64,000 nucleotides of DNA from Piliocolobus tephrosceles (GCF_002776525.5 NC_045447.1:17365068-17429067), one strand, 5' to 3'; counted from the first letter of the stretch, positions 53,213-64,000 are shown. Program-made: numbers and translations. The notes: generated by a model from the sequence alone, not told the origin.

Positions 53213-54284
53213 AGCCCTTCCTGTTTGATGCCTGTCTGCAGAACCCCATTCAGAATGGCTTACTCCTTCCTCTGTGACCCCAGAACATGGAACTCATAAC
53301 TTTACTCACATTTAATAATATTTCTTTCAGTTCCACGTAACAAACAGTTCATTATTTCCAGGTCCTTCCCCCCCAGTAGAATGTAATGTAAGCATCTCAG
53401 GGAGAGAGATAAAGGGTTTGTAGAATCCCTGCATTCCCCACAATGCCACGTGCGCAGTAGGGGCTTTGCATTTGTTTATTGGCTAGAAGTGGATCTAGTA
53501 CAACTCTCATACTGGGAGGATAAAACCTGGGGCCCAAACAGGAGCAGCAACTTGTGAAAAGCCATACAGCCCATCAGGTGCCTGAGGGTCCTGACTTCAG
53601 GCCTCGGCACTGCCCATCTGGCAAGCCTGGTCTGGCTAAGGGACACTGTTCCCAGACACCTTATCCAGAGTCCTACAATAGTGGGTTCTTAGCCCAGGGG
53701 TTTGCTGAAATCCACAGAGTTCTGGTTTGTGATGCGGTGTACCTGTTTGGATGCCTGTAATTTACTTTATAAAACTTCAGTTTATACAGTATGGAATGTC
53801 ATGTGAGTGCTCCCTTGGTCAAGCCAGTGCCCAGGTGCTAAGAAAGCAAGTCTGGGGTGGGGGGTCCCCCAATCTACCCTCAGTGATTCTAGTCTGGTGC
53901 TGGGGGTTAACTAGCATTACACCCAGAGGCAGCCACTATTAGCCATCCTGTTACCTATTTTTTGATCAACAACTGACGCTTTTCCAGTTAACACACTGGA
54001 TGCTAAAAATTGATTTTCTGTTGGGGAAACAAGGGACTCGTTAATTATTATGATGAATGTTACAGATGGGCTAACACTGCTGTAGTTATAATCTGTGGAT
54101 GGATTAAAGTAGCTCTTAGTCACTCTCCACCTGTGCACAAAGATGGCAGAAGAATCTTTTAACCTACACCAGCCAGGAGCCCTGGATTCTATGGGACAGA
54201 TGGAGACAGAATCCTGCCTCTGCAATCCAGGCACCTGCCTCTGCAGAGGTTCTCCACCTTTCTGGGAAAGCCTAGAGAGCCCTT
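53213..54284. other. Unique sequence with L2
   Basis: 53280-53480 has AGTAGAATGTAATGTAAGCA, CACGTGCGCAGTAGGGGC and TTGTTTATTGG in L2 3' order (plus). The rest is unassigned. A 105-codon minus frame at 53917-54234 has no motif. Confidence 0.5.
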
Positions 54285-54300
54285 CTGAGAGTGTTTTTTA

Positions 54301-54320
54301 AATTTTATTTATTTATCTAT

Positions 54321-54364
<44 letters not shown>

Positions 54365-54626
54365 GATGGAGTCTTGCTCTGTCGCCCAGGCTGGAGTACA
54401 GTGGCACAATCTCGGCTCACTGCAAGCTCCGCCTCCCGGGTTCACGCCATTCTCCTGCCTCAGCCTCCCCAGTAGCTGGGACTACAGGCGCCTGCCACCA
54501 CGCCTGGCTAATTTTTTTTTTGTATTTTTAGTAGAGACGTGGTTTCACCTTGTTAGCCAGAATGGTCTCAATCGCTTGACCTTGTGATCTGCCCACCTCG
54601 GCCTCCCAAAGTGCTAGGATTACAGG
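54301..54626 (-). mobile_element. AluY-like, 5'-truncated, with (TTTA)n
   Basis: CTGAGAG(T/C)GTTTTT duplication (54285 and 54627). The last about 20 bases of the left arm are missing inside the duplication, so it was truncated at insertion. TTTA array to 54364. Confidence 0.94.
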
Positions 54627-54691
54627 CTGAGAGCGTTTTTAAATGTGAAATATACAACAGAAGAATTATAGGGGAAATGAGTTCTATTGAA

Positions 54692-55158
54692 CTGTGAACC
54701 CCCCAAATCTGAGACAGATCTCAGTTAATTTAGAAAGTTTATTTTGCCAAGGTTGAGGACACGCACCCCTGGCACAGCCTCAGGAGGGCCTGATGACATA
54801 TGCCAAGGGTGGTCGGGGCACATCTTGGTTGTATACATTTTAGGGAGACATAAAACATCAATCAACATGTGTAAGATGTACATTGGTTCTGTCCGGAAAG
54901 GTGAGATAGCTCAAGGTGAAGGCAGGACAACTCAAAGTGGAGAGGCAGCTTCCAGGTCACAGGCAGACAAGAGACAAATGGTTGCATTCTTTTGAGTTTC
55001 TGATGAGCCTCTCCAAAGGAAGCAATCAGATATGCATTTATCTCAGTGAGCAGGGGGTGACTTTGAATGGAATGGGAGGTAGCTTTGCCGCAGTTCCCAG
55101 CTTGACTTTTCCCTTTAGCTTAGTGATTTTGGGCCCCAAGATGTATTTTCCTTTCACA
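54692..55158 (-). mobile_element. Solo ERV1-type LTR
   Basis: 467 bp from TGTGAACCCC to CCTTTCACA, with 4-bp GAAC duplications on both sides (54688-54691, 55159-55162), the ERV1 pattern. In reverse it has a TATAAAA-like box region near TACATTTTAGGG and AATAAACTTTCTAAATT near its end. LTR8-like from memory, name unsure. Confidence 0.75.
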
Positions 55159-55199
55159 GAACTATATAGTCATCAAAGTATTAATATTAGGGATTAAAT

Positions 55200-55334
55200 C
55201 TCACCTTGGCCCAACTGAGCTATTCATATAAAAAGGGGATGATTCCAGTACCTGCTTCATGAGCACTGAATGGATTAATGAGCATAAGGTGCTAAGAACC
55301 TGGTTGTATGCCCTCACTACATAGTGCAGCAATT
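55200..55334 (+). mobile_element. MIR
   Basis: AAAAAGGGGATGATTCCAGT, GAATGGATTAATGAGCATAA and GGTGCTAAGAACC in MIR order. Confidence 0.6.
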
Positions 55335-55390
55335 GCTGCTGCTGCTGCTACTACTATTATAATCGTCGTTATTATTATATTATTTTATAA
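55335..55390. repeat. Trinucleotide cluster
   Basis: GCTGCTGCTGCTACTACTAT followed by TTATTATTAT. Short and imperfect. Confidence 0.75.
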
Positions 55391-55773
55391 GATACAAATC
55401 CTTGCTATTAAGATGTTTACAGTCTGGAACAGGAGAAAAGACATATATAAATGGTAGTCATTAAAGGCGGAAGTAAAGGGTGCAGATGACGAGCCCAATA
55501 AAGGGCCAAGGAAAGTTTAGAGAGTGAAGTTGCTTCTGGCTGAGTGTAGAGTGCAGTAGAGTGTAAAGGTTAAGCTTTTGTGCCAGTCACGGGTGGATTA
55601 GTTCTGGCTTTGGCCCTTTGCCATCTGAGCTTGGGCAAGAGACGTCACCTTTCTGAGCCTTGGTTTCCTTCTCTGTAAAATGGGGATAATTGTAGAATCC
55701 ACTTCACAGGGACACTGAGCTCCACTCCCCTCCCTCCGGTGGCCAGCTAGTCAAAACATATACTCATTGTTGC
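55391..55773. other. Unique sequence plus MIR
   Basis: 55560-55710 is a clear plus-strand MIR (TCTGAGCTTGGGCAAGAGAC, CTTCTCTGTAAAATGGGGAT). Confidence 0.65.
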
Positions 55774-56071
55774 TTTTTTTTTGGAAACAGGGTCTCACTC
55801 TGTCACCCAAGCTGGACTGCAATGGCACAATCATGGCTCACTGCAGCCTCAGGCTCCTGGGCTCAAGTGATCTTGCCAGCCCAGCCTCCCGAGTAGTTGG
55901 GACCACAGGCATGAGCCACCATACTTGGCTATTTTTTTTTTTTTTTAATTTATTTTTAGTAGTGACAGGGTCTTACTATGTTGCTCCGCTGGTCTCGAAC
56001 TCTAGTATTCCAGCCATTCTCCTGCCTTGGCCTCCAAAATGGATCACAGGCCTGAACCACTGCGCCAGGCC
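55774..56071 (-). mobile_element. Alu, old
   Basis: GGAAACAGGGTCTCACTCTG to GCGCCAGGCC. T-run expanded in the linker. Confidence 0.92.
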
Positions 56072-56645
56072 CATTCATTTCTGACTTGACCAGTCAGTCC
56101 CTAACTACAGATGAATCCAGTGGGTTACTGTCCCTGCCACCGTCCCCTGGGCTGGTGAATGAGACTGCGGGCCTGGCCCTTTGCAGCCCGTGCTGCTCAG
56201 CACCCTATGTACTTCTTGTCAGTGTCCCCTCCCAGTGCTCATGGCTTCTGCTCCTCACCTGGGTGTCCCTTGAGCTGTCCTATTTGGACCAAATGATTTA
56301 TCTTCTTCCTATTTCATAGGAAACGGAGGCCAGAGAGAACACTCTGAACTTTCTTACAACTCCTTTCCAATTCAGCTGAATGTTCACCTATCTTTGGGAC
56401 TTAAGGAGGAGAAAATCTCCATAGTACCTTGGAGAAATGTTTTGCATCCACTTCACTTTCTTTAATTCATGCAGGACTGTCATTAAAGAGGAGGTACAGG
56501 TTTTATAGCGAAGAGGGTAGACTAATACCCAGACACTCTCCTACTCTCTATGAGGCCAGCAGTGCAGCTGTCAGGGTGGGGTGTGTTATGCTGCAGTGAC
56601 AAGAAACCCCTAATCTTATGGGCCAAAACCAGAAAGGTTTGCTTC
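56072..56645. other. Unique sequence
   Basis: No repeat recognised. Frames under 80 codons. Confidence 0.45.
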
Positions 56646-56946
56646 TTTTTTTTTTTTTTTTTTTTGGATGGAGTCTGGCTCTGTCACCCAGGCTAGAGTG
56701 TGGCCATGGGATTTCGGTTCACTGCAACCTCTGCCTCCTGGGTTCAAGCAATTCTTCTGCCTCAGCATCCCTAGTAGCCAGGATTACAGGTGCATAATAC
56801 CAAGCCCGGCTAATTTTTGTATTTTTAGTTGAAATGGGGTTTCACCATGTTGTCCAGGCTAGTCTCAAACTCCTGACTTCAGGTGATCCGCCCACCTCAG
56901 CCTTTGAAAGTGCTGGCATTACAGGCATGAGCCACCGTGCCCGGCC
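56646..56946 (-). mobile_element. Alu
   Basis: T19 head, full body. Confidence 0.94.
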
Positions 56947-57060
56947 TTCTTCTTCCTCTTCTTCTTCCTTCTTCCTTCTTCCTTTTTCCTTCTTCCTTCT
57001 TCTCCTCCCCCTCCCCCTCCCCCTCCTCCTCCCCCTCCTCCTCCCCCTCCTCCTCTTCCC
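56947..57060. repeat. Polypyrimidine tract, 114 bp
   Basis: Pure C/T: TTC/CTT units, then CCCCCT/CCTCCT units, bordered by two Alus as at 30379-30610. Confidence 0.95.
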
Positions 57061-57089
57061 ACCCCCCTCCTTCTCGTTTTTTCTTCTGT

Positions 57090-57416
57090 TTAAGTTTTAT
57101 TTTTAGAGACGGGGTCTCCTTCTATCACCCAGGCTGGAGTGCAGTGGTGCAGCAATGCTGTTTGCAGCCTTGAACTCCTGGGCTCAAGTGATCTTCCCAC
57201 CTCAGCCTCCTAAGTAGCTGGGATTACATGCATGCCCCACCTCACTGACTAATTTAAATTTAACTTAATTTATAATAAAACTTTTAAAAAATTTTTTGGT
57301 AGAGCTAGGGTCTCATTATGTGGCCCAAGCTGGTCTCAAACTCCTAGACTCAAGTGATCCTTCCACCTTGGTCTCCCAAAGTGTTGGGATTACAGGCGTG
57401 AGCCACTGCACTTAGC
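57090..57416 (-). mobile_element. Alu, old
   Basis: Diverged AluJ-like element with an expanded AT-rich linker (TTAAATTTAACTTAATTTAT). Confidence 0.87.
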
Positions 57417-57428
57417 ACAAAGGTTCCC

Positions 57429-57714
57429 TTTTTTTGAGACAGAGTCTCGCTCTGGTGCCAGGTTGGAGTACAGTGGTGCGATCTCGACTCACTGCAACTT
57501 CCGACTCCCTGATTCAAGCGATTCTCCTGCCTCAGCCTCCTGAGTAGCTGGGATTACAGGCATGCACCATGACACCCAGCTAATTTTTGTATTTTTAGTA
57601 GAGATGGGGTTTCAGCATGTTGGCCAGGACGGTCTTGAACTCCTGACCTCATGATCCGCCTGCCTCAGCCTCCCAAAGTGCTGTGATTACAGGTGTAAGC
57701 CATCGCACCTGGCC
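57429..57714 (-). mobile_element. Alu
   Basis: Full body, short T-head. Confidence 0.94.
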
Positions 57715-58516
57715 AAAAATGTTCACTTCTTACTCCAATTAATATCAGCATCTTGAGTCAGCTGGGGGCAGTCACCTTCTTGAATATACCCCATGGCTCA
57801 GAGAAAAAGGGCCCTAGAAGGCCTTACATTAGCAATTAAATGCTCCTTCCCATAAGATGGGCCCATTCCCATCTTATTGGCCAGACTAGTGACATGGCCC
57901 TACTGACAAACACAAGTGGGCCTGGAAATGAAATCTCACCCTGCCGGTGGACAGCAGGAAAGTACCCCACGTTGAATGTGGGGTACTTTTTTGCCCAACT
58001 TGCTAACAGCAGTACAGCAAGTGGAGGCACCCTGCCTAGGCCCCACAGATAGAGCAGCCTGAGGGCTTTTCATTGTGAATAATAGAAAGTCACACCCAGA
58101 GAAGAAAAACCCCAAAGCCACTTCTCAACTTGAAGTGCTAAGCAGAGGAACAAAAAGACACACATTGCTGCCAACATGCATGAAGAAGGAAGTAAACCGC
58201 TGAAGAGGGCAGATGCTACTTACCAAGAACTCCTAGGCTAATTAAGGTGCTAAGCACACTGGAAGGGCAGAGGCCAGGGGTGGAATCGGGGCTTTCAAAC
58301 TGCATTCTGCAGAACAAGCCCATGTCGCCTGTAATGCTTCATGAGTGGAGCTCATTTTCAGAGCTTTTGCCCACTTTCTGAACTGTTTTGTCTGTGCTTG
58401 AGTGAGGGATGTTCTTTCTGAATTTAGTGCCTCCTGTATCCTGGGTCCACCTGTGATGCTCGTCACATCCCCGTGGCGTTTCTGTGCCCACATCCGAAAG
58501 CCCACCGCGGCATCTC
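57715..58516. other. Unique sequence with two hairpins
   Basis: Perfect stems at 57852-57877 (10 bp) and 57959-57989 (12 bp). No repeat family or gene recognised. Confidence 0.55.
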
Positions 58517-58531
58517 AGAACCATTCAAGAG

Positions 58532-58827
58532 GCCAGGTGCGGTGGCTCACACCTGTAATCTTAGCACTTTGAGAAGCTGAGGTGGGCGGATTGCCTGAGC
58601 TCAGGAGCTCGAGACCAGCCTGGCCAACATGGCAAAACCTCGTCTCTACTAAAAATACAAAAATTAGCCAGTCGTGTGCCACCACGGGAGGCTGAGGCAG
58701 GAGACTTGCTTGAAGCTGGAAGGTGGAGGTTGCAGTGAGCTGAGATCATGCCATTGCACTCCAGACTGGGCAACAAGAGTGAAACTCCATCTCAAAAAAC
58801 AAACAAACAAACAAATAAATAAATAAA
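58532..58827 (+). mobile_element. Composite Alu: left arm and first right arm
   Basis: Followed by an AAC/AAT tail and then a second right arm. AGAACCATTCAAGAG is perfectly duplicated outside the composite (58517-58531, 59017-59031). Confidence 0.93.
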
Positions 58828-59016
58828 TTAGCTGGGCATGGTGGCACGTTCCTGTAATCCCAGCTACTCAGGAGGCCAGGAGGCTGAAGCAGCGAATCGC
58901 TTGAACCCGGGAGGTGGAGGTTTCAGTGAGCCGAGATCGTGCCACTGCACTACAGCCTAGACAACAGAGCAAGACTCTATCTCAAAAAAAAAAAGAAAAG
59001 AAAAAGAAAAAGAAAA
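58828..59016 (+). mobile_element. Composite Alu: second right arm
   Basis: TTAGCTGGGCATGGTGG to an A/GAAAA tail abutting the duplication. Confidence 0.93.
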
Positions 59017-59031
59017 AGAACCATTCAAGAG

Positions 59032-59513
59032 CAGCAGGGGAGGTAAGGACAGTGATGTGGCCATCTCTGGCAGAGGTTTCTGGGGTTGTCTCCAGCACAG
59101 ATAAGGAAACTCAGGAAGAAGACAGTTGACAACACCCTGCAGCCTGCACTCTTCAATTTCCTGAGCTGTGGTTAAGAGGCCCCTTGTCCCAGGGAACTGT
59201 TGGACACCTTGCTACAACTCCCTATTTCCTCACTTTGTTGCCAAGTGGCCCTGAGTCAGTCATTTTTCCTCCTCTGTGTCTCAGTTGTCTCATATGTAAA
59301 TTAATGCAGTTCAGAAGACCAGAGGCATGCTTGAGAGGAGAGTGACAGGCTGGTGAGGGTATTCCTATAGCCAACAGCAAGGTGACATGTGAGACAGCTC
59401 GCTCAGCCCTCCAAAAGTCTGTGGAGCTCAGAGTAAGGGGATGACTCAATGTGGAGAGGGGCTTTTGTCATTGCTGTCACAGGGCACTCACCTCAGTTGA
59501 ATAATGCATTTGG
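59032..59513. other. Unique sequence
   Basis: 59225-59310 has CCTGAGTCAGTCATTTTTCC and GTCTCAGTTGTCTCATATG, a probable plus-strand MIR. Confidence 0.5.
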
Positions 59514-59793
59514 GGCCAGGTGCAGTGGCTCATGCCTGTAATCCCAGCACTTTGGGAGGCTGAAGGGGGCAGATGACTTGAGGTCAAGAATTCAAGACCA
59601 GTATAGCCAACATGGTGAAACCCTATCTCTACTAAAATACAAAAAGTAGCCAGTGTGGTGGTGCGCACCTGTAATCCCAGCTACCTGAGAGGAGAATAGC
59701 TTGAATCCAGGAGGCGGAGGTTGCAGTGAGCTGAGATCATACTCCAGCCTGGGTGACTGAGCGAGACTCTGTCTCAAAAAAAAAAAAAAAAAA
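59514..59793 (+). mobile_element. Alu
   Basis: Short right-arm deletions (AGCTACCTGAGAGGAG, GATCATACTCC). A18 tail. Confidence 0.93.
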
Positions 59794-60049
59794 GAATAAA
59801 ACAAACCATATGAAAATGGTTTTATGTCTGGGCTCAGCTTCCCACTGGACAGTGAACTACACGAGAGAGCTCACTCACTCTGAGTGATATCTAAATATTT
59901 AAAACGATATTTGCTTATCATTGTCAAACCAACAGCCTGAACAGTGCCTGGCACATGGTAGAAGCTAATATTGGTGCTAAATATATTTGTATCGAATGAA
60001 TGAATAAACAAATGGACAAGCAACTCCTTCTAACTTTGACTGAATCTGT
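59794..60049 (+). mobile_element. L2 3' end, probable
   Basis: GGACAGTGAACTACACGAGA, AACAGTGCCTGGCACATGGT and GAATGAATGAATAAAC are in L2 order. Confidence 0.6.
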
Positions 60050-60064
60050 GACTTGCAGGCTTCT

Positions 60065-60360
60065 ATTTCTTTTTCTTTTTAGACAGTCTTGCTCTGTCAC
60101 CCAGGCTAGAGTGCAATGGCACAATCTTAGTTCACTGCAACCTCCACCTCCTGGGTTCAAGCGATTCTCCTGCCTCGGCCTCCCGAGTAGCTGGGATTAC
60201 AGGCACCTGCCACCACGCCTGGATAATTTTTTGTATTTTTAATAGAGACAGAGTTTCACTATGGTGGCCGGGCTGGTCTAGAACTCCTGACCTCAAGTGA
60301 TCCACCCACCTCGGCCTCCCAAAGTGCTGGGATTACAGGCGTGAGCCACTGCACGTGGCC
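60065..60360 (-). mobile_element. Alu
   Basis: GACTTGCAG(G/A)CTTCT at 60050-60064 and 60361-60375. Confidence 0.96.
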
Positions 60361-60375
60361 GACTTGCAGACTTCT

Positions 60376-60694
60376 TATGAGACATGAGGAGGTCAGAGAG
60401 AGTCCCCGGGCTTCACCCAAACCCAGCTTCCAGTCCCAGCTGAATCACCTTGGGCAAGTCACCAAAATCCTTGGTGTCAGTCTCCTCTCTACACAGTGGG
60501 GACAGCAGCACGACCCCATCTCACAGGCCATGGTGGAGGCTCCAGGAGGATGGAGGATTCAAAGATGTTCTGGCAACTGCCAAGCCCCATGCAAAGGAAG
60601 GGTTGATTGTTTTCAAGACCCAGGAATGAGGTGGACTCTTTGGGTACACAAAGAAGGTGGCACCAGAGCCGTGAGGTGGAGAGTTCTAGAATAG
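60376..60694. other. Unique sequence with MIR
   Basis: 60395-60500 has CAGTCCCAGCTGAATCACC and TTGGGCAAGTCACCAAAATC (plus-strand MIR). The remainder is unassigned. Confidence 0.55.
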
Positions 60695-60930
60695 TTGTTA
60701 TTAGGAATGGCATAGCTACCATTTATTGGACACTTGCTATAACACCAGGCCCTATGCCAAACACTTGGTGTGCACCATCTGCTTCACACTGGTCCAAGAG
60801 AAAGGCATCACTATTCTCATTTTACAGATGAGAGAAACCAAGTCTCAGAAGGCTCAGGTGACTTGCTTAGTTAAGGTCACACATTTATTTAGTCAGTGCC
60901 CAAGCCTGTCACTCCAATGCAGGTTTTAGA
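60695..60930 (-). mobile_element. MIR, nearly full length
   Basis: ACCATTTATTGGACACTTGC, CATTTTACAGATGAGAGAAA and TAAGGTCACACATTT. Confidence 0.78.
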
Positions 60931-60964
60931 TCCTGCCCTATGCAGAGGTGGAAAAAATGCTTGT

Positions 60965-61083
60965 TTCTTAGGCATCAGTAATAATACAAGTTCCCCTTTC
61001 CCAAGTACCTACTAGGTACCAGGAACTATAGATGTTACGGTTGATCCTTTTGACTACTCAAGAAGTACCGGATAATTATATCT
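60965..61083 (-). mobile_element. MIR, part 1
   Basis: AAGTACCTACTAGGTACCAG. Split from 61381 by an Alu. Confidence 0.65.
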
Positions 61084-61380
61084 TTTTTTTTTTTTTTTTT
61101 TTGAGAGACTGAGTCTCACTTTGTCACCCAGGCTGGAGTGCAGTGGTGTGCTTTCGGCTCACTGTAACCTCTACCTACTGGGTTCAAGCGATTCTCCTGC
61201 CTCAGCCTGCAGATTAGCTGGGATTACAGGTGTGTGCCACCATACCCAGCTAATTTTTTGTATTTTCAGAAGAGACGAGGTTTCACCATGTTGGCCAGGC
61301 TGGTCTCAAACTCCTAATCTCCACCCACCTTGGCCTCTCAAAGTGCTGGGATTACAGGAGTTAGCCACCGCGTCCAGCCT
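61084..61380 (-). mobile_element. Alu inside MIR
   Basis: ATTATATCT duplication (61075-61083, 61381-61389). Part of the CTGACCTCAGGTGATCC segment is lost. Confidence 0.95.
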
Positions 61381-61510
61381 ATTATATCTATTTTACAGAT
61401 GAGTAAACTGAGGCTCAGAGAGGGTGAAGTGATTTAACCTAGCGTCACACAGCAAGACATTAGGTTGGAGAGTTGGGACTTGAATCCAGGGCTGTCTCAT
61501 TCCAAGACTA
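61381..61510 (-). mobile_element. MIR, part 2
   Basis: TTTTACAGATGAGTAAACTG, GCTCAGAGAGGG and CACACAGCAAGAC. Confidence 0.78.
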
Positions 61511-64000
61511 AGTTAAGAAAAAGCCATCTCCACAGTGCCTGAATTAAGAGGGTATTTTGTTTATTTGTTTTAACTTCCTGCTAGAGTTTCTGGTATCTCA
61601 TCTTCAGAAATTAGTTCTTGGAAGGCCTTTTATGTTCAAGTCAGTTTATTACAAGAGACCCAGGAAAATCTAATGGAAGAAAAAAAAAAAAAAAGACAAA
61701 ACCACCACATAGTTTTCCAGTAAATTCTCAGACTTTGAATACCCCCAGCCATGCAACAGCTTCCTTTGAGTTTATCACTCTTTCTGAGCAATGAATCAGG
61801 CAGGAAGCCAATTTAGAGAGGTTGCAACCTGGACAAGCAAGAGATGAGCAAGAAACCCTCACAGGGCTGCTTAGGGGTGAGTGGGAGCCACAGGACGGAT
61901 CCTGCAGGGGAGGTTAGGAGGGCTGAGCTCCCAGCCACAGAGACCATGGTGAAGTAAGGGCAGGAGGGCTTAAGTAGGAACCGGGCTGACGCCATCCCTG
62001 AGCAGTCACAGGGACTTTGGGTTCCGGAGAGGGGTAACCTAAAGGAAAAGGAGAATAAAAATAAGGGGTCCTAGAAGGCCCCAGCTGGGAAGGTTCTTCA
62101 AGAGGATTTCATTGAACTCGATTTCGTTGACCATTTTTATGTAGGGTGACCCTATCCTCCAGATGAGCACCCTCTTGAGAGTAAAGGGGGCAGCTACAAG
62201 AATTCACCTGTTAACTGATCCACAGCAGGGGTAAACTGCAGAATGTCCTAGGGAAAGCAGTTCATAGGGTTACCCTGATTTCACAGGAGTTTCCCTGAGG
62301 CCCACTTTCCAGGTAGAGTTGGAGAAGAAACTACGTCCACCAGAGGTGGAAGAGAAAAAGTACAAAAAGCAAAAATAGGAGGATGGTGAAAAAACCACAA
62401 GAGATGGGATCCAGAGGCAGGGAGGTGTGGTGACTTCCTTCAGTGGCATCTATGGAGGGGCGCCTTGTACCAGGCCAGCCTGGGTGCCCGTCGGCAGGCA
62501 CTGAGGTATGCAGATGCATCTGTCGTCTGTGAGCACATGTGTCCCTGGCACCAGACTGGACTGGCAAGGCACAGGAGTGAGCCTGACTCATTTCGGTGCC
62601 TGTCCCATTCCCAGGCACAGTCCTAGGTAATGAGTGAATGCCCTCCAGACGTTCACTGATGGAATCAACGCCGGTAAGCAGCTTTCCCAAAGTGTTACAA
62701 GGATGATGCTTTGCCTGTAGAGGAGACAGTCAGGGAGCCCTATTTCCAAAGAGCTGTGATATTCAATGGGAAAGGCGATGTGAATACAGACAGAGCTTAT
62801 TGACTCTCTGATATTGTCTGTGTTACTGAAGCTCTAAGCCTCGGTTTCCCCATCTGGGAAGTGGGGAAGGTGTTCACTGACTGCAGAAAGGATTAAATTA
62901 GAACTTGTATAGAGATTCGTGGTAAACTTTATTATTATTGATAATGTTCTGGGAGGCTGAGCTCAGTTCCACACTGAAAAGATGTGTTTTATAATCTCAA
63001 TAGTCCAGAGATGAAACAGGCTGCCTGGGAAGGTGGTGAGTTCCCTGTCACTAGATGGCTCCAAGCAGAGGCTGTCTGGCATGGATACTGTAAAAGGGGT
63101 GAGCACCTTTGGGAGGGAGGCTGGGCTAGCTAGACACTGGGAGAATTGACGGTTCCCACTGGTGCAACAGCCTGAAGGACTTGGACCCGCATCAATGACA
63201 GTGGCTTTGTTTATTCCTTGGGTCACCTGGAAGATGGTGCCGATGCCCAGCCAGGAGAAGCACACGGGAACAACAAGGCTGAGACTGAGTTGGCCCCTTG
63301 AGAGATGGTATCTGCCTCTGGGAGGGAGAACAGGAAACAGGCAGAGCCACTTCTTCCCATGCAAAACGCCCCTTTGCTGCTGCTGGGGCCTCCCAGTTTG
63401 ACAGAGGGAGGGAGAAGCCTTCTTTAGAACGCAGCAGTTCTGATGGTGGCCAGATAAAGCAGAGGATTAGGCACACCTGCTGGTATCTGCCTCCCCAGCG
63501 CAGCATGTGCCTCATCCACCCAAAGACCCAGAGGCTGCGGACCTGCCCTCCCGATGGTCTCTGGAGCTGTATCACGTGCCTGCAGCTCTGAAAGCACCAA
63601 CCACACTAATGCAAGGGATCTTCACCTGGAATCTGACTAGGCATCAGGGGTGCTGTGAACCCCTGAAGCTGGGATGCAAGTGCAGAGTGAGACAAACTAG
63701 GCCACTCTTTCGCAGAGAGTGGGTGGAATGAGCCAGGCACATGCAAGGAGCTGCCTGGAGCTGGAGGCAGGGCTGAAAACAGTAGGGGTTCCTGGTTCCC
63801 AGACCTGCCTGGGCGCTTGCCTGCGTGGCACAGGATTTATTCCGCACCCCCATTTGCCTGGCACCTGTTGGGATTTGCAGACAGCTGTGTGGCTCCCTGT
63901 CATCCCCACCCCAGGCATTCTTGTGTGGCTTTCTTCCCCTTTCCAGAGGTAAGTGGGGCCAGAGGTGGCCAGGGGAGAGCACTGAGGGGAAAGCTGGGGC
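61511..64000. other. Mostly unique, 2.5 kb to window end
   Basis: Alu-free. A plus-strand MIR at about 62785-62925 (AAGCCTCGGTTTCCCCATCT, GAAAGGATTAAATTAGAAC) and an A17 run at 61678-61694. Frames up to 133 codons without a domain. CCAGAG|GTAAGT at 63949 is a strong donor match, but no exon can be shown. Confidence 0.5.

Noticed and set aside
63719..63958. Exon ending at the donor CCAGAG|GTAAGT
   Set aside because: No matching acceptor or protein family could be shown, and the sequence ends 50 bases later.
1..64000. The many 60-160 codon open frames
   Set aside because: Most translate inverted or direct Alu sequence (for example the SRDGVSPCWPGWSQTPDLR and LPGSSDSPASASQVAG types). None has a plausible exon structure or non-repeat family match.
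1..64000. tRNA genes from MIR and Alu promoter motifs
   Set aside because: A/B-box-like motifs occur only inside SINEs. No cloverleaf was recognised by eye.
1..64000. A previously undescribed multi-gene system
   Set aside because: No set of adjacent genes exists here. The window is repeat-rich primate non-coding DNA, and the unusual signals are structural.

Overview
This is primate nuclear DNA, most likely from an Old World monkey rather than a human or other ape. Every few hundred bases carries an Alu (about 80 are listed), together with MIR, L2, L1, ERV1, ERVK, ERVL and MaLR remnants, which is typical of a gene-poor or intronic, Alu-rich primate region. The best species clue is the Alu at 20343-20634. 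It carries CTAGCCGGGCGAGGTGGC, the GCTCAAGCCTG head and GAGCTGAGATCCAGCCAC, variants I associate with the cercopithecoid AluYR lineage, and it has a perfect target-site duplication. A 400-base run of N (8110-8509) shows this is an assembly with an unfilled gap. The chromosome cannot be told from the sequence.

I find no intact protein-coding gene, tRNA, rRNA, CRISPR array or bacterial-type operon. The open frames are almost all Alu-derived. The one recognisable gene body is a dead HMGB1 retrocopy (15110-16636, frame from 15214) with two single-base insertions, a premature stop, an Alu in its 3' UTR and clear 15-bp target-site duplications. The one candidate for host regulation is a CpG island at about 46660-48360 with GC boxes and three good 5' splice-donor matches. 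It probably marks a promoter, but neither the gene nor its direction can be fixed from this window.

Layout. 1-5000: Alu clusters, including a three-level nest. 5000-9600: old L1 pieces, Alus and the gap. 9660-19425: a layered retroviral graveyard, with MLT2-like LTRs, MST/THE1 (MaLR) LTR and internal sequence, an ERV1-like element whose LTR was hit by the HMGB1 retrocopy, and a MER9-like solo LTR with 6-bp duplications. 19400-26500: Alus, an ancient palindromic DNA-transposon remnant and unique sequence. 26591-27107: a GATGGT-type minisatellite. 27200-33400: Alus, CA-rich repeats and a 232-base polypyrimidine tract. 34100-43600: nested and composite Alus, including an inverted Alu-Alu chimera. 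44150-50800: the longest mostly unique stretch, holding the CpG island. 51140-52940: L1 inserted in an older L1. 54692-55158: an ERV1-type solo LTR with GAAC duplications. 55200-64000: MIRs, Alus and unique sequence.

No coordinated gene system is visible. The most interesting signals are structural: a 45-bp perfect inverted copy of local sequence inside a MaLR LTR (18415 and 19638), hairpin-forming local insertions that look like template-switch mutations (26315-26362, 57852-57989), and Alu composites that record repeated insertion and recombination.
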